This document shows, piece by piece, positions 9,087 to 18,354 of a stretch of DNA of 33,137 bases. The translations under genes and the position numbers were made by a program. The notes beneath the pieces are model-generated. The model was not told the origin of the DNA, ran no database searches, and saw nothing but the letters and a program-made list of their open reading frames with translations. The stretch is from contig NZ_SMJW01000073.1 of the NCBI RefSeq assembly GCF_004348335.1, forward strand, positions 1-33,137, given 5' to 3'. Position 1 is the first letter of the stretch. Every line of letters starts with the position of its first letter. The stretch comes from Actinomadura bangladeshensis. GTDB lineage: Bacteria > Actinomycetota > Actinomycetes > Streptosporangiales > Streptosporangiaceae.

Positions 9087-9845
9087 CTGACCGTGGATTT
9101 CCAGCGGTTCCGCGTCACCCCGGGAGACCGCGTCCTCGACATGGGATGCGGTGCCGGACGGCACGCCTTCGAGCTGTACCGCCGGGGTGCGCACGTCGTG
9201 GCCTTCGACATGGACGCGGGCGAGCTGGCCGGCGTCGAGAAGATGTTCGGGGCCATGCGCCTCGCGGACGAGGTGCCCGCGGACGCGACCGCCGAGACCG
9301 TGCAGGGTGACGCGCTCGACCTGCCGTTCCCCGACGACCACTTCGACGCGATCATCGCGTCGGAGGTGCTGGAGCACATTCCCGACGACATGCGGGCGAT
9401 GCGGGAGCTGCTGCGCGTCCTGAAGCCGGGCGGCAAGCTCGCGGTGACGGTGCCGAGCTGGCTGCCCGAGCGGGTGTGCTGGGCGCTGTCGGAGGACTAC
9501 CACACCGCCCCCGGCGGGCACGTGCGCATCTACACGCGCGCCGAGCTGGAGGCCAAGCTCAAGTCGATCGGCTTCAAGGTCGGCGGCCACCACCACGCGC
9601 ACGGCCTGCACGCCCCGTACTGGTGGATCAAGTGCGCGGTGGGGGTCGACAACGACGGCAACCCGCTCGCCAAGGCCTACCACCAGATCCTCGTCTGGGA
9701 CATCATGAAGCGGCCGCTGGCGACCCGCGTCGCCGAGCGGGTGATGAACCCGCTGATCGGCAAGAGCGTCGTCGTGTACTTCGCCAAGCCCGCCGTGCCG
9801 GACACGCCCGCGACCCCGGCCAAGGAGACGGCGGATGCGGTCTGA
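9087..9845 (+). CDS. class I SAM-dependent methyltransferase (Methyltransf_11 type)
   Basis: About 252 aa. The SAM-binding motif VLDMGCGAGRHAFEL lies near residues 17-31, an acidic residue ends strand 2 (VAFDMDAGEL), and motif IV region FDAIIASEVLEHIPDD follows. No ATG or GTG gives a good N-terminus. The most likely start is CTG 9087 (or 9084), 10 (or 7) bases after AAGGAG, giving LTVDFQRF, which matches the MLTVDF-like start I recall in relatives. GTG 9093 is the conservative alternative. A 7-codon upstream frame (ATG 9067, stop 9088-9090) overlaps the CTG, suggesting translational coupling. Product and acceptor are unknown; position implies methylation of the glycosylated or oxidised lipid product. 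Confidence 0.82.
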   Translation: MTVDFQRFRVTPGDRVLDMGCGAGRHAFELYRRGAHVVAFDMDAGELAGVEKMFGAMRLADEVPADATAETVQGDALDLPFPDDHFDAIIASEVLEHIPDDMRAMRELLRVLKPGGKLAVTVPSWLPERVCWALSEDYHTAPGGHVRIYTRAELEAKLKSIGFKVGGHHHAHGLHAPYWWIKCAVGVDNDGNPLAKAYHQILVWDIMKRPLATRVAERVMNPLIGKSVVVYFAKPAVPDTPATPAKETADAV

Positions 9846-10941
9846 GACCGTTCCGCCCTCGGTCCCGGGGGTCCTGACGCCGGACGACGTCGTCGCGACC
9901 GCGCGGAGCATCGCGGCGCAGCAGGAGGCGTCCGGCGCCATCCCGTGGTTCTCGCCCGTCGGCGGCGTCCCCGGCCACGTGGACGCCTGGAACCACGTCG
10001 AGGCGGCGATGGCGCTGACCGTCGCCGGCTTCGGCGCGGAGGCGCGGCGCGCCTACGAGTGGCTGCGGGGCGTCCAGCGGCCGGACGGGTCCTGGCCCGC
10101 CAAGTGGGTGCTCGGCGAGGTGACCGAGCCGGGCGGCGAGTCCAACCACGCCGCCTACCTCGCGGTCGGCGTCTGGCACGAGCTGCTGGCGACCGGGGAC
10201 GAGGGCTTCGCGCGGCACATGTGGCCGGCGGTGCGGCGGGCGATCGACTTCACGCTCGGGCTGCAGACCCGGCGCGGGGAGATCATCTGGATCCGGCTGG
10301 AGGACGGCGAGCCGTCCGACCACGCGCTGCTGACCGGCTGCTCGTCGATCTACCAGTCGCTGCGCTGCGCGGTCGCGCTGGCCGAGCACCTCGGCGAGCC
10401 GCAGCCGGAGTGGGAGCTCGCCGCCGACCAGCTCGGGCACGTGGTGGCCGCGCATCCGGAGGCGTTCGCCGACAAGTCCCGCTGGTCGATGGACTGGTAC
10501 TACCCGGTGCTCGGCGGCCCGGTCCGCGGCCCGGCCGCGGCGCGCCGGTTCGACGAGCAGTGGGACGCCTTCGTCGTCCCGGGCCTCGGCTGCCGCTGCG
10601 TGTCGGACCAGCCGTGGGTGACGGCGGCGGAGAGCTGCGAGCTGGTGATGGCCCTGGACGCGGCCGGAGAGCGCGACCGGGCGCTGGAGCTGTTCACGAC
10701 CATCCAGCACCTGCGGCACGAGGACGGCTCGTACTGGACGGGCTGGCAGTTCGAGAACGAGCGGCACTTCCCCGGGGACCGCTCCACCTACACGGCGGCC
10801 GCGGTGATCCTCGCGGCCGACGCGCTGGCGGACGCCTCCCCCGCGGCCCGGATCTTCAAGGAGATCGCGGGCCGGCCGCTCGGGCCGTCGGAGGCGTCCG
10901 ATCCGCTGGCGTGCGGCTGCGCCCTCGTCGCCGTCCGCTGA
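9835..10941 (+). CDS. prenyltransferase/squalene-cyclase-fold (alpha/alpha-toroid) protein
   Basis: A 368-aa protein with repeats typical of alpha/alpha-barrels. QRPDGSW (about residue 79-85) is an exact Q-x3-G-x-W motif of squalene/hopene-cyclase repeats, and LRHEDGSYWTGW near residue 300 is a second degenerate one. It lacks the DxDD acid motif of hopene cyclases and obvious prenyltransferase Zn ligands, so the enzymatic activity is unclear; such proteins are often auto-named prenyltransferase. The gene overlaps the methyltransferase by 11 bp, which implies co-translation and a shared pathway. It may bind or process an isoprenoid substrate, which would fit steroid-linked P450s in the same operon. 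A 64-bp hairpin repeat begins right after its TGA. Confidence 0.75.
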   Translation: MRSETVPPSVPGVLTPDDVVATARSIAAQQEASGAIPWFSPVGGVPGHVDAWNHVEAAMALTVAGFGAEARRAYEWLRGVQRPDGSWPAKWVLGEVTEPGGESNHAAYLAVGVWHELLATGDEGFARHMWPAVRRAIDFTLGLQTRRGEIIWIRLEDGEPSDHALLTGCSSIYQSLRCAVALAEHLGEPQPEWELAADQLGHVVAAHPEAFADKSRWSMDWYYPVLGGPVRGPAAARRFDEQWDAFVVPGLGCRCVSDQPWVTAAESCELVMALDAAGERDRALELFTTIQHLRHEDGSYWTGWQFENERHFPGDRSTYTAAAVILAADALADASPAARIFKEIAGRPLGPSEASDPLACGCALVAVR

Positions 10942-12116
<1,175 letters not shown>

Positions 12117-12122
12117 CCTTGG

Positions 12123-13973
12123 GTGATCAACGGTCTGGGGACGGTCCTGGCCGCCGCGGCGCTCGCCGCACCACTGCTCCCGGTGCCGGCCCAGGCGGCG
12201 GCGCGGCCCGTCCGCATCCGCGACGTCCAGGGCGCCGCGCACGTCTCGCCGCTGAACGGACGCGGGGTCGCCCAGGTCCCCGGCGTCGTCACGGCGCTGA
12301 CCGTCAACGGGTTCTGGATGCAGGACCCGGTCCCGGACCGCAAGGCCGCGACCTCCGAGGGCGTGTTCGTCTTCACCGGGAAGCGGCCGGGCGCCGCCGT
12401 CGGCGACGCGGTCCGGGTGAACGGCAGGGTCAGCGAGTTCCGGCCGGGCGGCGCGAAGTCCGGGGGGCTGAGCCGCACCGAGATCGACGCGACGGCCGTC
12501 TCCGTCACCGCGCACGGGCGGCCGCTGCCCCCGCCCGCCGTCCTCGGCGGCCGGGGCGGGCTCCGGGCGCCCGGGAGCGTGGTCGACCGCGGCCACGGCG
12601 ACGTCGAGCGGGGCGGCGCGTTCGATCCCCGCCGCGACGCCATCGACTTCTACGAGGCCCTCGAAGGGATGCGGATCGAGATCCGCGACGCCGTCGCGGT
12701 CGGACCGGCCCGGTACGGCGAGCTGCCCGTGCTGCCCGCCAACGGCGCCGGCGCCGGGGTGCGGACCAGGCGCGGCGGCATCCTGCTCCGCGACCGCGAC
12801 CCGAACCCCGAGCGGGTCATCCTGGACGACGCGCTCGCGCCGCTGCCCGGCATGTCCGTCGGCGACCGGCTGCCCGGCGCGAACCAGGGCGTCCTCGACT
12901 ACTCCTACGACGACTACAAGCTGCTGCTGACCGCGTCCCCGCGTCATGCCCCGGGCGGGCTGCGCCCGGAGACGACGCGCGCGCAGCGGGCCGGGGAGAT
13001 GGCCGTCGCCACCGCCGGGCTGGACGGGCTGAACCCCGACGCGCCGCCCGCCCGCTTCACCGCGCTCGCCGACGACATCGTGCACGGCCTGCGCTCCCCC
13101 GACCTCATCGCGGTCACCGGCATCGGCGACAACAGCGGCCCCGACGACGACGGCACCGTCGCCACCGACCAGACCGTCGCGCAGCTCGTCACCGCGATCA
13201 GCGCGGCGGGCGGCCCCGCCTACGACTGGCGCTCGGTCGACCCGCGCGACAACGGCGACGGCGGCGAAGACGGCACCAACGAGCGGGCCGGGTTCCTCTT
13301 CCGCACCGACCGGGGCCTGGCGTTCGTCGACCGCCCCGCGCCGGGCGAGCCGGTCCCGGACGAGCCGCCCGACCGGCCCGACCCGGCCGTCACCGCGGTG
13401 AAGGCCGTCCGGCGCGGCGGCACCGCCGTGCTGACCCTGAGCCCCGGCCGGATCGCGCCCCGCGACGCCGCCTGGGCGAGCACGCACAAGCCGCTCGCCG
13501 GGGAGCTGACCTGGAAGGGCCGCCGCATCATCGTCATCGCGAACCGGTGGTACCCGCGCACCGGCGACGACCAGCCGCTGTTCGGCCGGCGGCAGCCGCC
13601 GGCCCGGCCCACCGAGTGGCGCCGCGACGCGCAGTCCCGCGCGGTGGCGGGCTTCGTGAACTCGGTCCGGAGGGCGGACGCGAACGCCAACGTCATCGTC
13701 GCGGGCGAGCTCAACACGGGCGGGACGTCCGTCCCCGTCCAGAACCTCACCGCGGCCACCGGGCTCACCGACCTGTCCGCCGGGCTGCCCGCGGGCGACC
13801 GCTACACGGCGGTGACCGCGGGCAACTCCGAGGACCTCGACCACATCCTGCTCAGCCGGTCGCTCAGCAAGCGCAGGCACGAGTTCGACATCGTGCACCG
13901 CAACGCGGAGTTCGCCGCGCGGGCCGGTGAGCGCGACCCGGCCGTGGTCCGCATCGACATGACCGGACGGTAG
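12123..13973 (+). CDS. secreted endonuclease/exonuclease/phosphatase-fold protein, catalytic motifs eroded
   Basis: A 616-aa exported protein. A hydrophobic leader with an A-x-A cleavage site (LLPVPAQAA, to about residue 25) is followed by an OB-fold-like domain (GVVTALTVNGFWMQDP) and a C-terminal EEP domain like the ExeM/NucH extracellular nucleases. The expected E-x-DNSG, ANH-W and GDLND motifs read GIGDNSG, ANRWYP and GELNT, so the catalytic Glu, one His and the Asp/Asn positions are altered. The late LDHILLS His is kept. It may be an inactive binding protein or have altered chemistry. GTG 12123 is preferred because it gives a compact signal peptide and a leaderless promoter; ATG 12084 would add 13 residues. 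Confidence 0.75.
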   Translation: MINGLGTVLAAAALAAPLLPVPAQAAARPVRIRDVQGAAHVSPLNGRGVAQVPGVVTALTVNGFWMQDPVPDRKAATSEGVFVFTGKRPGAAVGDAVRVNGRVSEFRPGGAKSGGLSRTEIDATAVSVTAHGRPLPPPAVLGGRGGLRAPGSVVDRGHGDVERGGAFDPRRDAIDFYEALEGMRIEIRDAVAVGPARYGELPVLPANGAGAGVRTRRGGILLRDRDPNPERVILDDALAPLPGMSVGDRLPGANQGVLDYSYDDYKLLLTASPRHAPGGLRPETTRAQRAGEMAVATAGLDGLNPDAPPARFTALADDIVHGLRSPDLIAVTGIGDNSGPDDDGTVATDQTVAQLVTAISAAGGPAYDWRSVDPRDNGDGGEDGTNERAGFLFRTDRGLAFVDRPAPGEPVPDEPPDRPDPAVTAVKAVRRGGTAVLTLSPGRIAPRDAAWASTHKPLAGELTWKGRRIIVIANRWYPRTGDDQPLFGRRQPPARPTEWRRDAQSRAVAGFVNSVRRADANANVIVAGELNTGGTSVPVQNLTAATGLTDLSAGLPAGDRYTAVTAGNSEDLDHILLSRSLSKRRHEFDIVHRNAEFAARAGERDPAVVRIDMTGR

Positions 13974-14104
13974 ACGGCTCCCCCGGATTTGGGAGATGCC
14001 GAAAAGATCGTCATGGCATGTCCCGGATTGCCACCGGTGTTTTTCCCGCGTGCGGCGGGGCAGCGACGGATCGTCATACCCCCCATTCGGAGGAGACGCC
14101 TTCC

Positions 14105-14290
14105 ATGGCGACCCGATATCGGCCGCACATCAGCCTGCTCGGCCTCATCTACATCATCATCGGCGTGTTCATCGCCTGGGACCGCGGCTACATCGACGAG
14201 GGCCTCGTCGAGCGCATCGTCAGCGCGCTGCTGGCCATATTCCTGTGGGTCCTCGTCCTGCTGGGCGTCGACTTCCACATCCACTTCTGA
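14105..14290 (+). CDS. small two-helix membrane protein, 61 aa
   Basis: MATRYRPHISLLGLIYIIIG begins a protein with two hydrophobic segments, about residues 9-25 and 38-55, separated by the polar loop WDRGYIDEGLVER. The C-terminus is VDFHIHF. Small proteins of this pattern are widespread in actinobacteria and uncharacterised. GGAGGAG lies 10 bases before the ATG. It stands alone, followed by a strong terminator. Confidence 0.8.
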   Translation: MATRYRPHISLLGLIYIIIGVFIAWDRGYIDEGLVERIVSALLAIFLWVLVLLGVDFHIHF

Positions 14291-14305
14291 CCGCCCCCGA
14301 CCGGG

Positions 14306-14344
14306 CACGGGCCGCCCCGTGTCCCCGCCGCGGGGCGGCCCGTG
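14306..14344 (+). terminator. hairpin terminator after the 61-aa membrane protein
   Basis: CACGGGCCGCCCCG (14306-14319) pairs perfectly with CGGGGCGGCCCGTG (14331-14344) around an 11-nt loop. No U-tract follows, which is common in high-GC actinomycetes. Confidence 0.7.
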
Positions 14345-14414
14345 TCCTGCACGACAGATGCACATCGCGTTCCGGTCATAGACCGCACAGTGCCCCAGAG
14401 GTTACGTTCCGCTC

Positions 14415-14495
14415 ATGACGAAAAAAGACTGCAGTTGCGGACATGGCGGCGGATGCTCGTGCCCGAAGGGCTGCTCCTGCGGCTGCAACGGCTGA
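14415..14495 (+). CDS. 26-aa cysteine-rich peptide, metallothionein-like
   Basis: ATG 14415 to TGA 14495 encodes a 26-residue peptide with seven cysteines at positions 6, 8, 14, 16, 20, 22 and 24, spaced as C-x-C pairs (CSC, CSC, CSCGC), plus one His at 10. It has two Lys after the initiator and several Gly. This density and spacing is that of metal-thiolate peptides, so it may bind Cu(I), Zn or Cd in the cytosol. The only ribosome-like site is AGAGG about 12 bases upstream, which is weak. It lies between a terminator and the converging Clp-N gene. I know no exact family, and chance cannot be fully excluded in GC-rich DNA. Confidence 0.55.
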   Translation: MTKKDCSCGHGGGCSCPKGCSCGCNG

Positions 14496-14510
14496 CGTCC
14501 GCCCGGCTCG

Positions 14511-15050
14511 CTAGGCCGCGCGGAGCCCGGACCACAGGGCCCCGAGGTCGACGCCCAGCCTCCGGAGAACGCTCACCGCCCCGCTGGAACCGTCCGCGAG
14601 GAGCCCCCACAGCAGATCGTCGCGGCCGGCCTGCGCCCGGCGTGCGCGGCGGGCGGCCCAGAGCGCGACCTCGACCGCCTTCCGGCCGCTCTCGTCCAGC
14701 ACGACCGCGATGCCCGGCCCGGACAGCGTGACCCGCAGCGGACGCAGCGGTGCGCGCCGCAGCGTCCACAGCCGCGGGTCGTCCGCCGCCATGGCCGTGG
14801 ACTCGCGGACGCGGCGGCGCACCTCGTCGAGGTCGATGCCGAGGGCCGCGAGCAGCTCGCGGTCCCGGCCGGGCACCGCGCCGATCTCCCTGCGGACGTC
14901 GGCGGGTTCCGCGCCGATCGGCCCGTGCTCGGCGAGCGCCAGGAGCAGGAACGCGTCGGTCAGCGCGCCGTGGTCGGAGTCGGCCGCGAGGGCGCCCGCG
15001 CGGACGATCGTCCGGCGCGCCTCCGGGGTGAACCTGTCGAGCATCGTCAT
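14511..15050 (-). CDS. Clp N-terminal-domain protein
   Basis: A leftward 179-aa protein beginning MTMLDRFTPEARRTIVRAGA, the start of a Clp_N repeat as in ClpC. A second repeat-like part (GRKAVEVALWAARRARRAQ, then DLLWGLLADGSSGAVSVLRRLGVD) fills the C-terminal half. No AAA+ ATPase module follows, so it is a stand-alone double Clp_N domain that may bind substrates or regulators. ATG 15050 overlaps the stop of the HTH gene (ATGA) and is preceded by GGGAGAGG, so the two are translated together. Confidence 0.8.
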   Translation of the reverse strand: MTMLDRFTPEARRTIVRAGALAADSDHGALTDAFLLLALAEHGPIGAEPADVRREIGAVPGRDRELLAALGIDLDEVRRRVRESTAMAADDPRLWTLRRAPLRPLRVTLSGPGIAVVLDESGRKAVEVALWAARRARRAQAGRDDLLWGLLADGSSGAVSVLRRLGVDLGALWSGLRAA

Positions 15051-15274
15051 CGCCTCTCCCCGCTCACTCGCGCGGCGTGCTTCTTGTGGACGGACTGGCG
15101 CCGCACGCCGAGCGCGTCGGCGACGGCCTGCCACGACCAGCCCTGCGCCCGCGCGTTGCGGACGTGCAGGGCCTCCAGCTCGTCGGCGAGCCTGCGCAGC
15201 GCCGCCACGGCCGCGAGGCCCGTCGCCGGGTCGGCGCTGTCGGCGGCCTCCGCCAGCTCCCTCATGGACGTCAT
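15047..15274 (-). CDS. small helix-turn-helix protein paired with Clp-N
   Basis: A 75-aa protein: an N-terminal helical part (MRELAEAADSADPATGLAAV, helix to about residue 40) and a C-terminal HTH of the form WSWQAVADALGVRRQSVHKK. HTH/Clp_N pairs of this kind recur in Streptomyces and relatives, without a defined role that I know. It starts at ATG 15274, just downstream (leftward) of two palindromes likely to be its own operators. Autoregulation is an inference. Confidence 0.8.
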   Translation of the reverse strand: MTSMRELAEAADSADPATGLAAVAALRRLADELEALHVRNARAQGWSWQAVADALGVRRQSVHKKHAARVSGERR

Positions 15275-15278
15275 GCAT

Positions 15279-15321
15279 GTCAGCCTAAACTGACACCCGC
15301 CGTTTGTCAGCCTAGGCTGAC
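15279..15321. promoter_or_regulatory. two GTCAGCCTA-type palindromes before the HTH/Clp-N operon
   Basis: GTCAGCCTAAACTGAC (15279-15294) and the perfect 16-bp palindrome GTCAGCCTAGGCTGAC (15306-15321) are 27 bp apart. The first is only 4 bp upstream of the HTH start codon; the second overlaps the stop codon of the upstream GNAT gene. They are probably binding sites for the HTH protein. Confidence 0.65.
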
Positions 15322-15860
15322 GTACTCGTGGGGAGCCGGTAGCGGAGGCGGGTGCCGAGGCGGTCCGCCAGGACGCCGCCGTGCTTCTCGATGACCTTGC
15401 GGGAGGCGGTGTTGTCCTCCTCGCAGGTGAGCAGGGCCGGGTCGATGCCCAGGCCGTTCGCGATCGGGAGCGCGGCGCGCAGCATCGCCGAGGCATGGCC
15501 CCTGCGGCGCGCCGACCTCCGGACGTCGTAGCCGATGTGGCCGCCGAGTTCGCGCAGCGCCGGCGTGAGCCTGTGCCGGATCGCGATCCGGCCGAAGTAC
15601 TCGGCGCCGTCCACGAGCCAGAGGGTCGTGTGCGGGACGAAGCCGTCCGGGAGCGGCCCGTCCTCGCGGGCCTGCGCGCGGAGCAGCGCGGCGTACCCGG
15701 CGAAGACGTCCGGGTCGTCCCAGCGGCCGCCGTACTCGCGGAGCTCCCGTCCGATCATCGAGTGGTCGTCCGGGCCGCCGCGTCCTTCGGCGCGGAACTC
15801 CTCCATGGCCGCGACGAAGGAGCGGTGGACGGCCGTGGTCGGCGCGACGAGTTCCGGCAT
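15312..15860 (-). CDS. GNAT-family N-acetyltransferase
   Basis: A 182-aa protein. GGHIGYDVRRSARRRGHAS carries the acetyl-CoA pyrophosphate-binding motif (R-R-x-G-x-A type), and CEEDNTASRKVIEKHGGV is the usual motif B with the NxxS/R-K-V pattern. It would acetylate an amine, possibly on a small molecule or protein; the substrate is unknown. ATG 15860 follows GGGAGA. Its TAG stop lies inside the second HTH operator, so transcription from here could read into the HTH/Clp-N genes. It begins 7 bp after the end of the propeller gene and may be co-transcribed with it. Confidence 0.85.
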   Translation of the reverse strand: MPELVAPTTAVHRSFVAAMEEFRAEGRGGPDDHSMIGRELREYGGRWDDPDVFAGYAALLRAQAREDGPLPDGFVPHTTLWLVDGAEYFGRIAIRHRLTPALRELGGHIGYDVRRSARRRGHASAMLRAALPIANGLGIDPALLTCEEDNTASRKVIEKHGGVLADRLGTRLRYRLPTSTSA

Positions 15861-15867
15861 GGTCTCC

Positions 15868-18354
15868 CTACTTCGGGACGGAGGCGCGCCAGAGGGTCGG
15901 TGCCTCGTCGTCGGTGCCCGTTGCGAGGACGTGCGCGCCCATCGTGGCCAGCGCGGTGAGCCGCTGGTCGCCGGGGCCGGTGAGCCCGCCGACGTCGAGG
16001 CGGCGCCAGGTCGTCCCGTCGGCGGACGCCAGGACGGCCGCGTCGCCCTTCGTGCCCGCGGTCAGGACGAAGCCCTGCGGGGTCGCCGTGACGGCCGCGG
16101 CGGACAGGCCGGGGCCGATGTTGCGCTGCGTCCAGGTCGCTCCGCCGTCGGTGGACACCAGCGCGATGGCGCCCGCCGAGATCGCGACGAGGGTGCCGGC
16201 GCGGGCGGCGACCTGGGTGAGCGGCGCGGTGAAGCCGGGCGGCAGCGCGGCGGCCGTCCACTTCGCGGCGTCCGGTGACGTCCAGATGGCGGGCGCGCTG
16301 CCGCGGGTGCCGACCGCCACGTACATCTTGTCCGCCGCGGTCACGTCGGACGGGGTGCCGTCGAGGGCGGCGCGCGTCCAGGTGCGGAGGTCGGTGGAGC
16401 GCCAGGCCGAGCGGTCCCCGACCGCGGCGTAGCCGGACGGTCCCGTGGCGGCGGCGACCGGCGGCGGCCCGGCGGGGAACGCGACCTTCTGCCAGGCGAG
16501 GCCGTCCTGCGAGGTCATCGCCAGCGGCGCGGGCGAGGTGCCGGACGTCCGGCCCACGGCCAGCCAGCCGGCGGTGCCGTGCACGGCGTCCGAGAGCCGT
16601 CCGGGCGTGGCGGGGATCTGGGCCCGCGTCCACTGCACGCCGTCGGGGGCCGTCCACAGCGCGGCGCCGCCGTTGGTGCTGCCGGCCGCGACGGCCAGCC
16701 CCGGGCCGGCGGTGAGCGACCGGATCGAGCGTTCCGCGCGGACGGCGCCCGGCACGGTGCGCAGGTCGACGCCGTACAGGTAGGCGTCGTCGCCCTGCCG
16801 CCCGGCGACCGACAGCTTGCCGGCCCCGGCGAGCGTAAGGCCGGTGGCCCGCACGGGCGCCGGGACGGTCCCGGCCGGCTGCCAGGTGCGGCCGTCGGCG
16901 CTGCGCAGGACCGCGTGCGCGCCCTTCGCGCCGCGCACGATCACGGCGAGGCCGCCCGCCGCGCCGTCGAAGCGCTCGATGCCCGACCCGCCGAAGCGGC
17001 TCGCGACCTGCCACTTCTGGCCGTCCGCCGACGTGAACAGCACCCCGAACCGGGTGGTCCTGCGGTGCTTCTTCCGCCCGGTCGTCCGCTTGCCCTCGCG
17101 GACGGTCGCGAACGAGCCGCCGCCCATGACCGCCAGGCCCTTCATCGGCCCGTAGGAGCCCTGGGCCTGCGGGACGCCCACGGCGGCCCACGTCCGGCCG
17201 CCGTCCGCCGACCGCCACATGCCGTCGGCGCGGGCCGTCCGGGTGACCTTCCTCTTGCCCTTCTTCGCGGTGACCTTCCTGGCGTAGGTGCCGTGGGCCA
17301 GGACGACGTTCCCGGCGGCCGCCACATGGTCGAGGGCGATGCCTCCCCTGGGGCCGTCGACGCGCTGCCACGTCCGGCCGTCAGCGGAAGTCCAGGTGAC
17401 CGCACGGCCCTTCGACGTGCCCACGGCGATGAAGCCGTGGTCGGTGTGGATCAGGTCGTTCACCTGGTCGGACGGCGTGAAGCCCGCGCTGACCGGACGC
17501 CGCGTCCAGATCTTGGCGTTCTCGCTCGTCCACTCCACCGTGGCGCCGGCGGGGGTACGGCCGAGCGCCACCCAGTGACCGGACCAGCCGGTGACGAGGT
17601 GCGGCGTCTCGCCGGCCGGGGGCGTCGAGCCGTCCTGCGCGCGGACCTCCGCGAGCTTCCAGGTGCCTCCCGCGTCGGTGGAGACGAGGAAGCGCGCTCG
17701 CTCCCGTCCCGGCGTGCCGTCGCCCTCGGTGCCCGCCGCGACGACCGTCGGGCCCGTGGAGGTGATGGTGGTGAGGTCCTGGACGAGGCCGTCGGTGGTG
17801 GCGGCCGGGTCGAGGGCGAACATCTCGTCCGCCGGGACGGGCCCCTGGATGTCCGGTTCGGCGGGTGCCTCGCCGCGCTGCGACACCGCGACGATCGTCC
17901 CGGCGGCGACCAGGACGAGTCCCACCCCGACCGCGGCCCGGGCGCGCAGCCGCCGCCACAGCACCGGCTTCGCGGTCGGCTCGGGGGCGGGCTTCGGGGG
18001 TCCTGCGACCCGCACGTCACCGGGCTCGCCCTTCGCAGCCTTCTTCTTGGGAGCGGGCTTGGGCTTGGTGGGCGTCGCCTGCTCCGGCGGGCTCTCGACC
18101 CGGACCGCGTTGCGGCTCGCGCCGCGGGCCGCCGCCTGCTCGGCCGCGTCGCGGGGCGGGGCGCCGTGGCCCCAGCTCAGCCCGGCCGCCCGCCACGCCT
18201 CGTAGGCGCGCTGCCAGGGCGACAGGGTCGCGCGCAGGCCGGCGACGTCGCCCGCGACGCCGAAGGTCAGGCGCCGCCGGACCTCGCGGGAGCCCGCCGG
18301 TCCGTCCTCGGCCGTCCGCGGGGCCTCGTCCTGCTCCGGGGTCCTCGCCGTCAC
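15868..18354 (-). CDS. membrane-anchored Asp-box (BNR-like) beta-propeller protein
   Basis: An 828-aa protein. The start is GTG 18354, five bases after a strong GAAGGAG site; upstream ATGs lack one. A cytoplasmic region of about 135 residues contains a Lys/Pro/Ala-rich linker, followed by one membrane segment (AVGVGLVLVAAGTIVAVS, about 141-158) and then a long external part. I count twelve Asp-box-like motifs of the form S-x-D-x-x-x-W, for example STDAGGTW, SADGRTW, SADGQKW and STDGGATW. Twelve would suit two propellers. No sialidase active-site pattern is seen, so binding rather than hydrolysis is likely. The ligand is unknown. Confidence 0.8.
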   Translation of the reverse strand: MTARTPEQDEAPRTAEDGPAGSREVRRRLTFGVAGDVAGLRATLSPWQRAYEAWRAAGLSWGHGAPPRDAAEQAAARGASRNAVRVESPPEQATPTKPKPAPKKKAAKGEPGDVRVAGPPKPAPEPTAKPVLWRRLRARAAVGVGLVLVAAGTIVAVSQRGEAPAEPDIQGPVPADEMFALDPAATTDGLVQDLTTITSTGPTVVAAGTEGDGTPGRERARFLVSTDAGGTWKLAEVRAQDGSTPPAGETPHLVTGWSGHWVALGRTPAGATVEWTSENAKIWTRRPVSAGFTPSDQVNDLIHTDHGFIAVGTSKGRAVTWTSADGRTWQRVDGPRGGIALDHVAAAGNVVLAHGTYARKVTAKKGKRKVTRTARADGMWRSADGGRTWAAVGVPQAQGSYGPMKGLAVMGGGSFATVREGKRTTGRKKHRRTTRFGVLFTSADGQKWQVASRFGGSGIERFDGAAGGLAVIVRGAKGAHAVLRSADGRTWQPAGTVPAPVRATGLTLAGAGKLSVAGRQGDDAYLYGVDLRTVPGAVRAERSIRSLTAGPGLAVAAGSTNGGAALWTAPDGVQWTRAQIPATPGRLSDAVHGTAGWLAVGRTSGTSPAPLAMTSQDGLAWQKVAFPAGPPPVAAATGPSGYAAVGDRSAWRSTDLRTWTRAALDGTPSDVTAADKMYVAVGTRGSAPAIWTSPDAAKWTAAALPPGFTAPLTQVAARAGTLVAISAGAIALVSTDGGATWTQRNIGPGLSAAAVTATPQGFVLTAGTKGDAAVLASADGTTWRRLDVGGLTGPGDQRLTALATMGAHVLATGTDDEAPTLWRASVPK

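Noticed and set aside
9835-10941. Hopene or squalene cyclase
   Set aside because: One good and one degenerate QW motif, no DxDD motif, and only 368 aa against about 630; kept as a fold-level call.
15755-17371. 538-codon leftward frame inside the propeller gene
   Set aside because: Another frame on the same strand; product is Arg/Gly/Pro low-complexity, while the chosen frame has regular Asp-box repeats.
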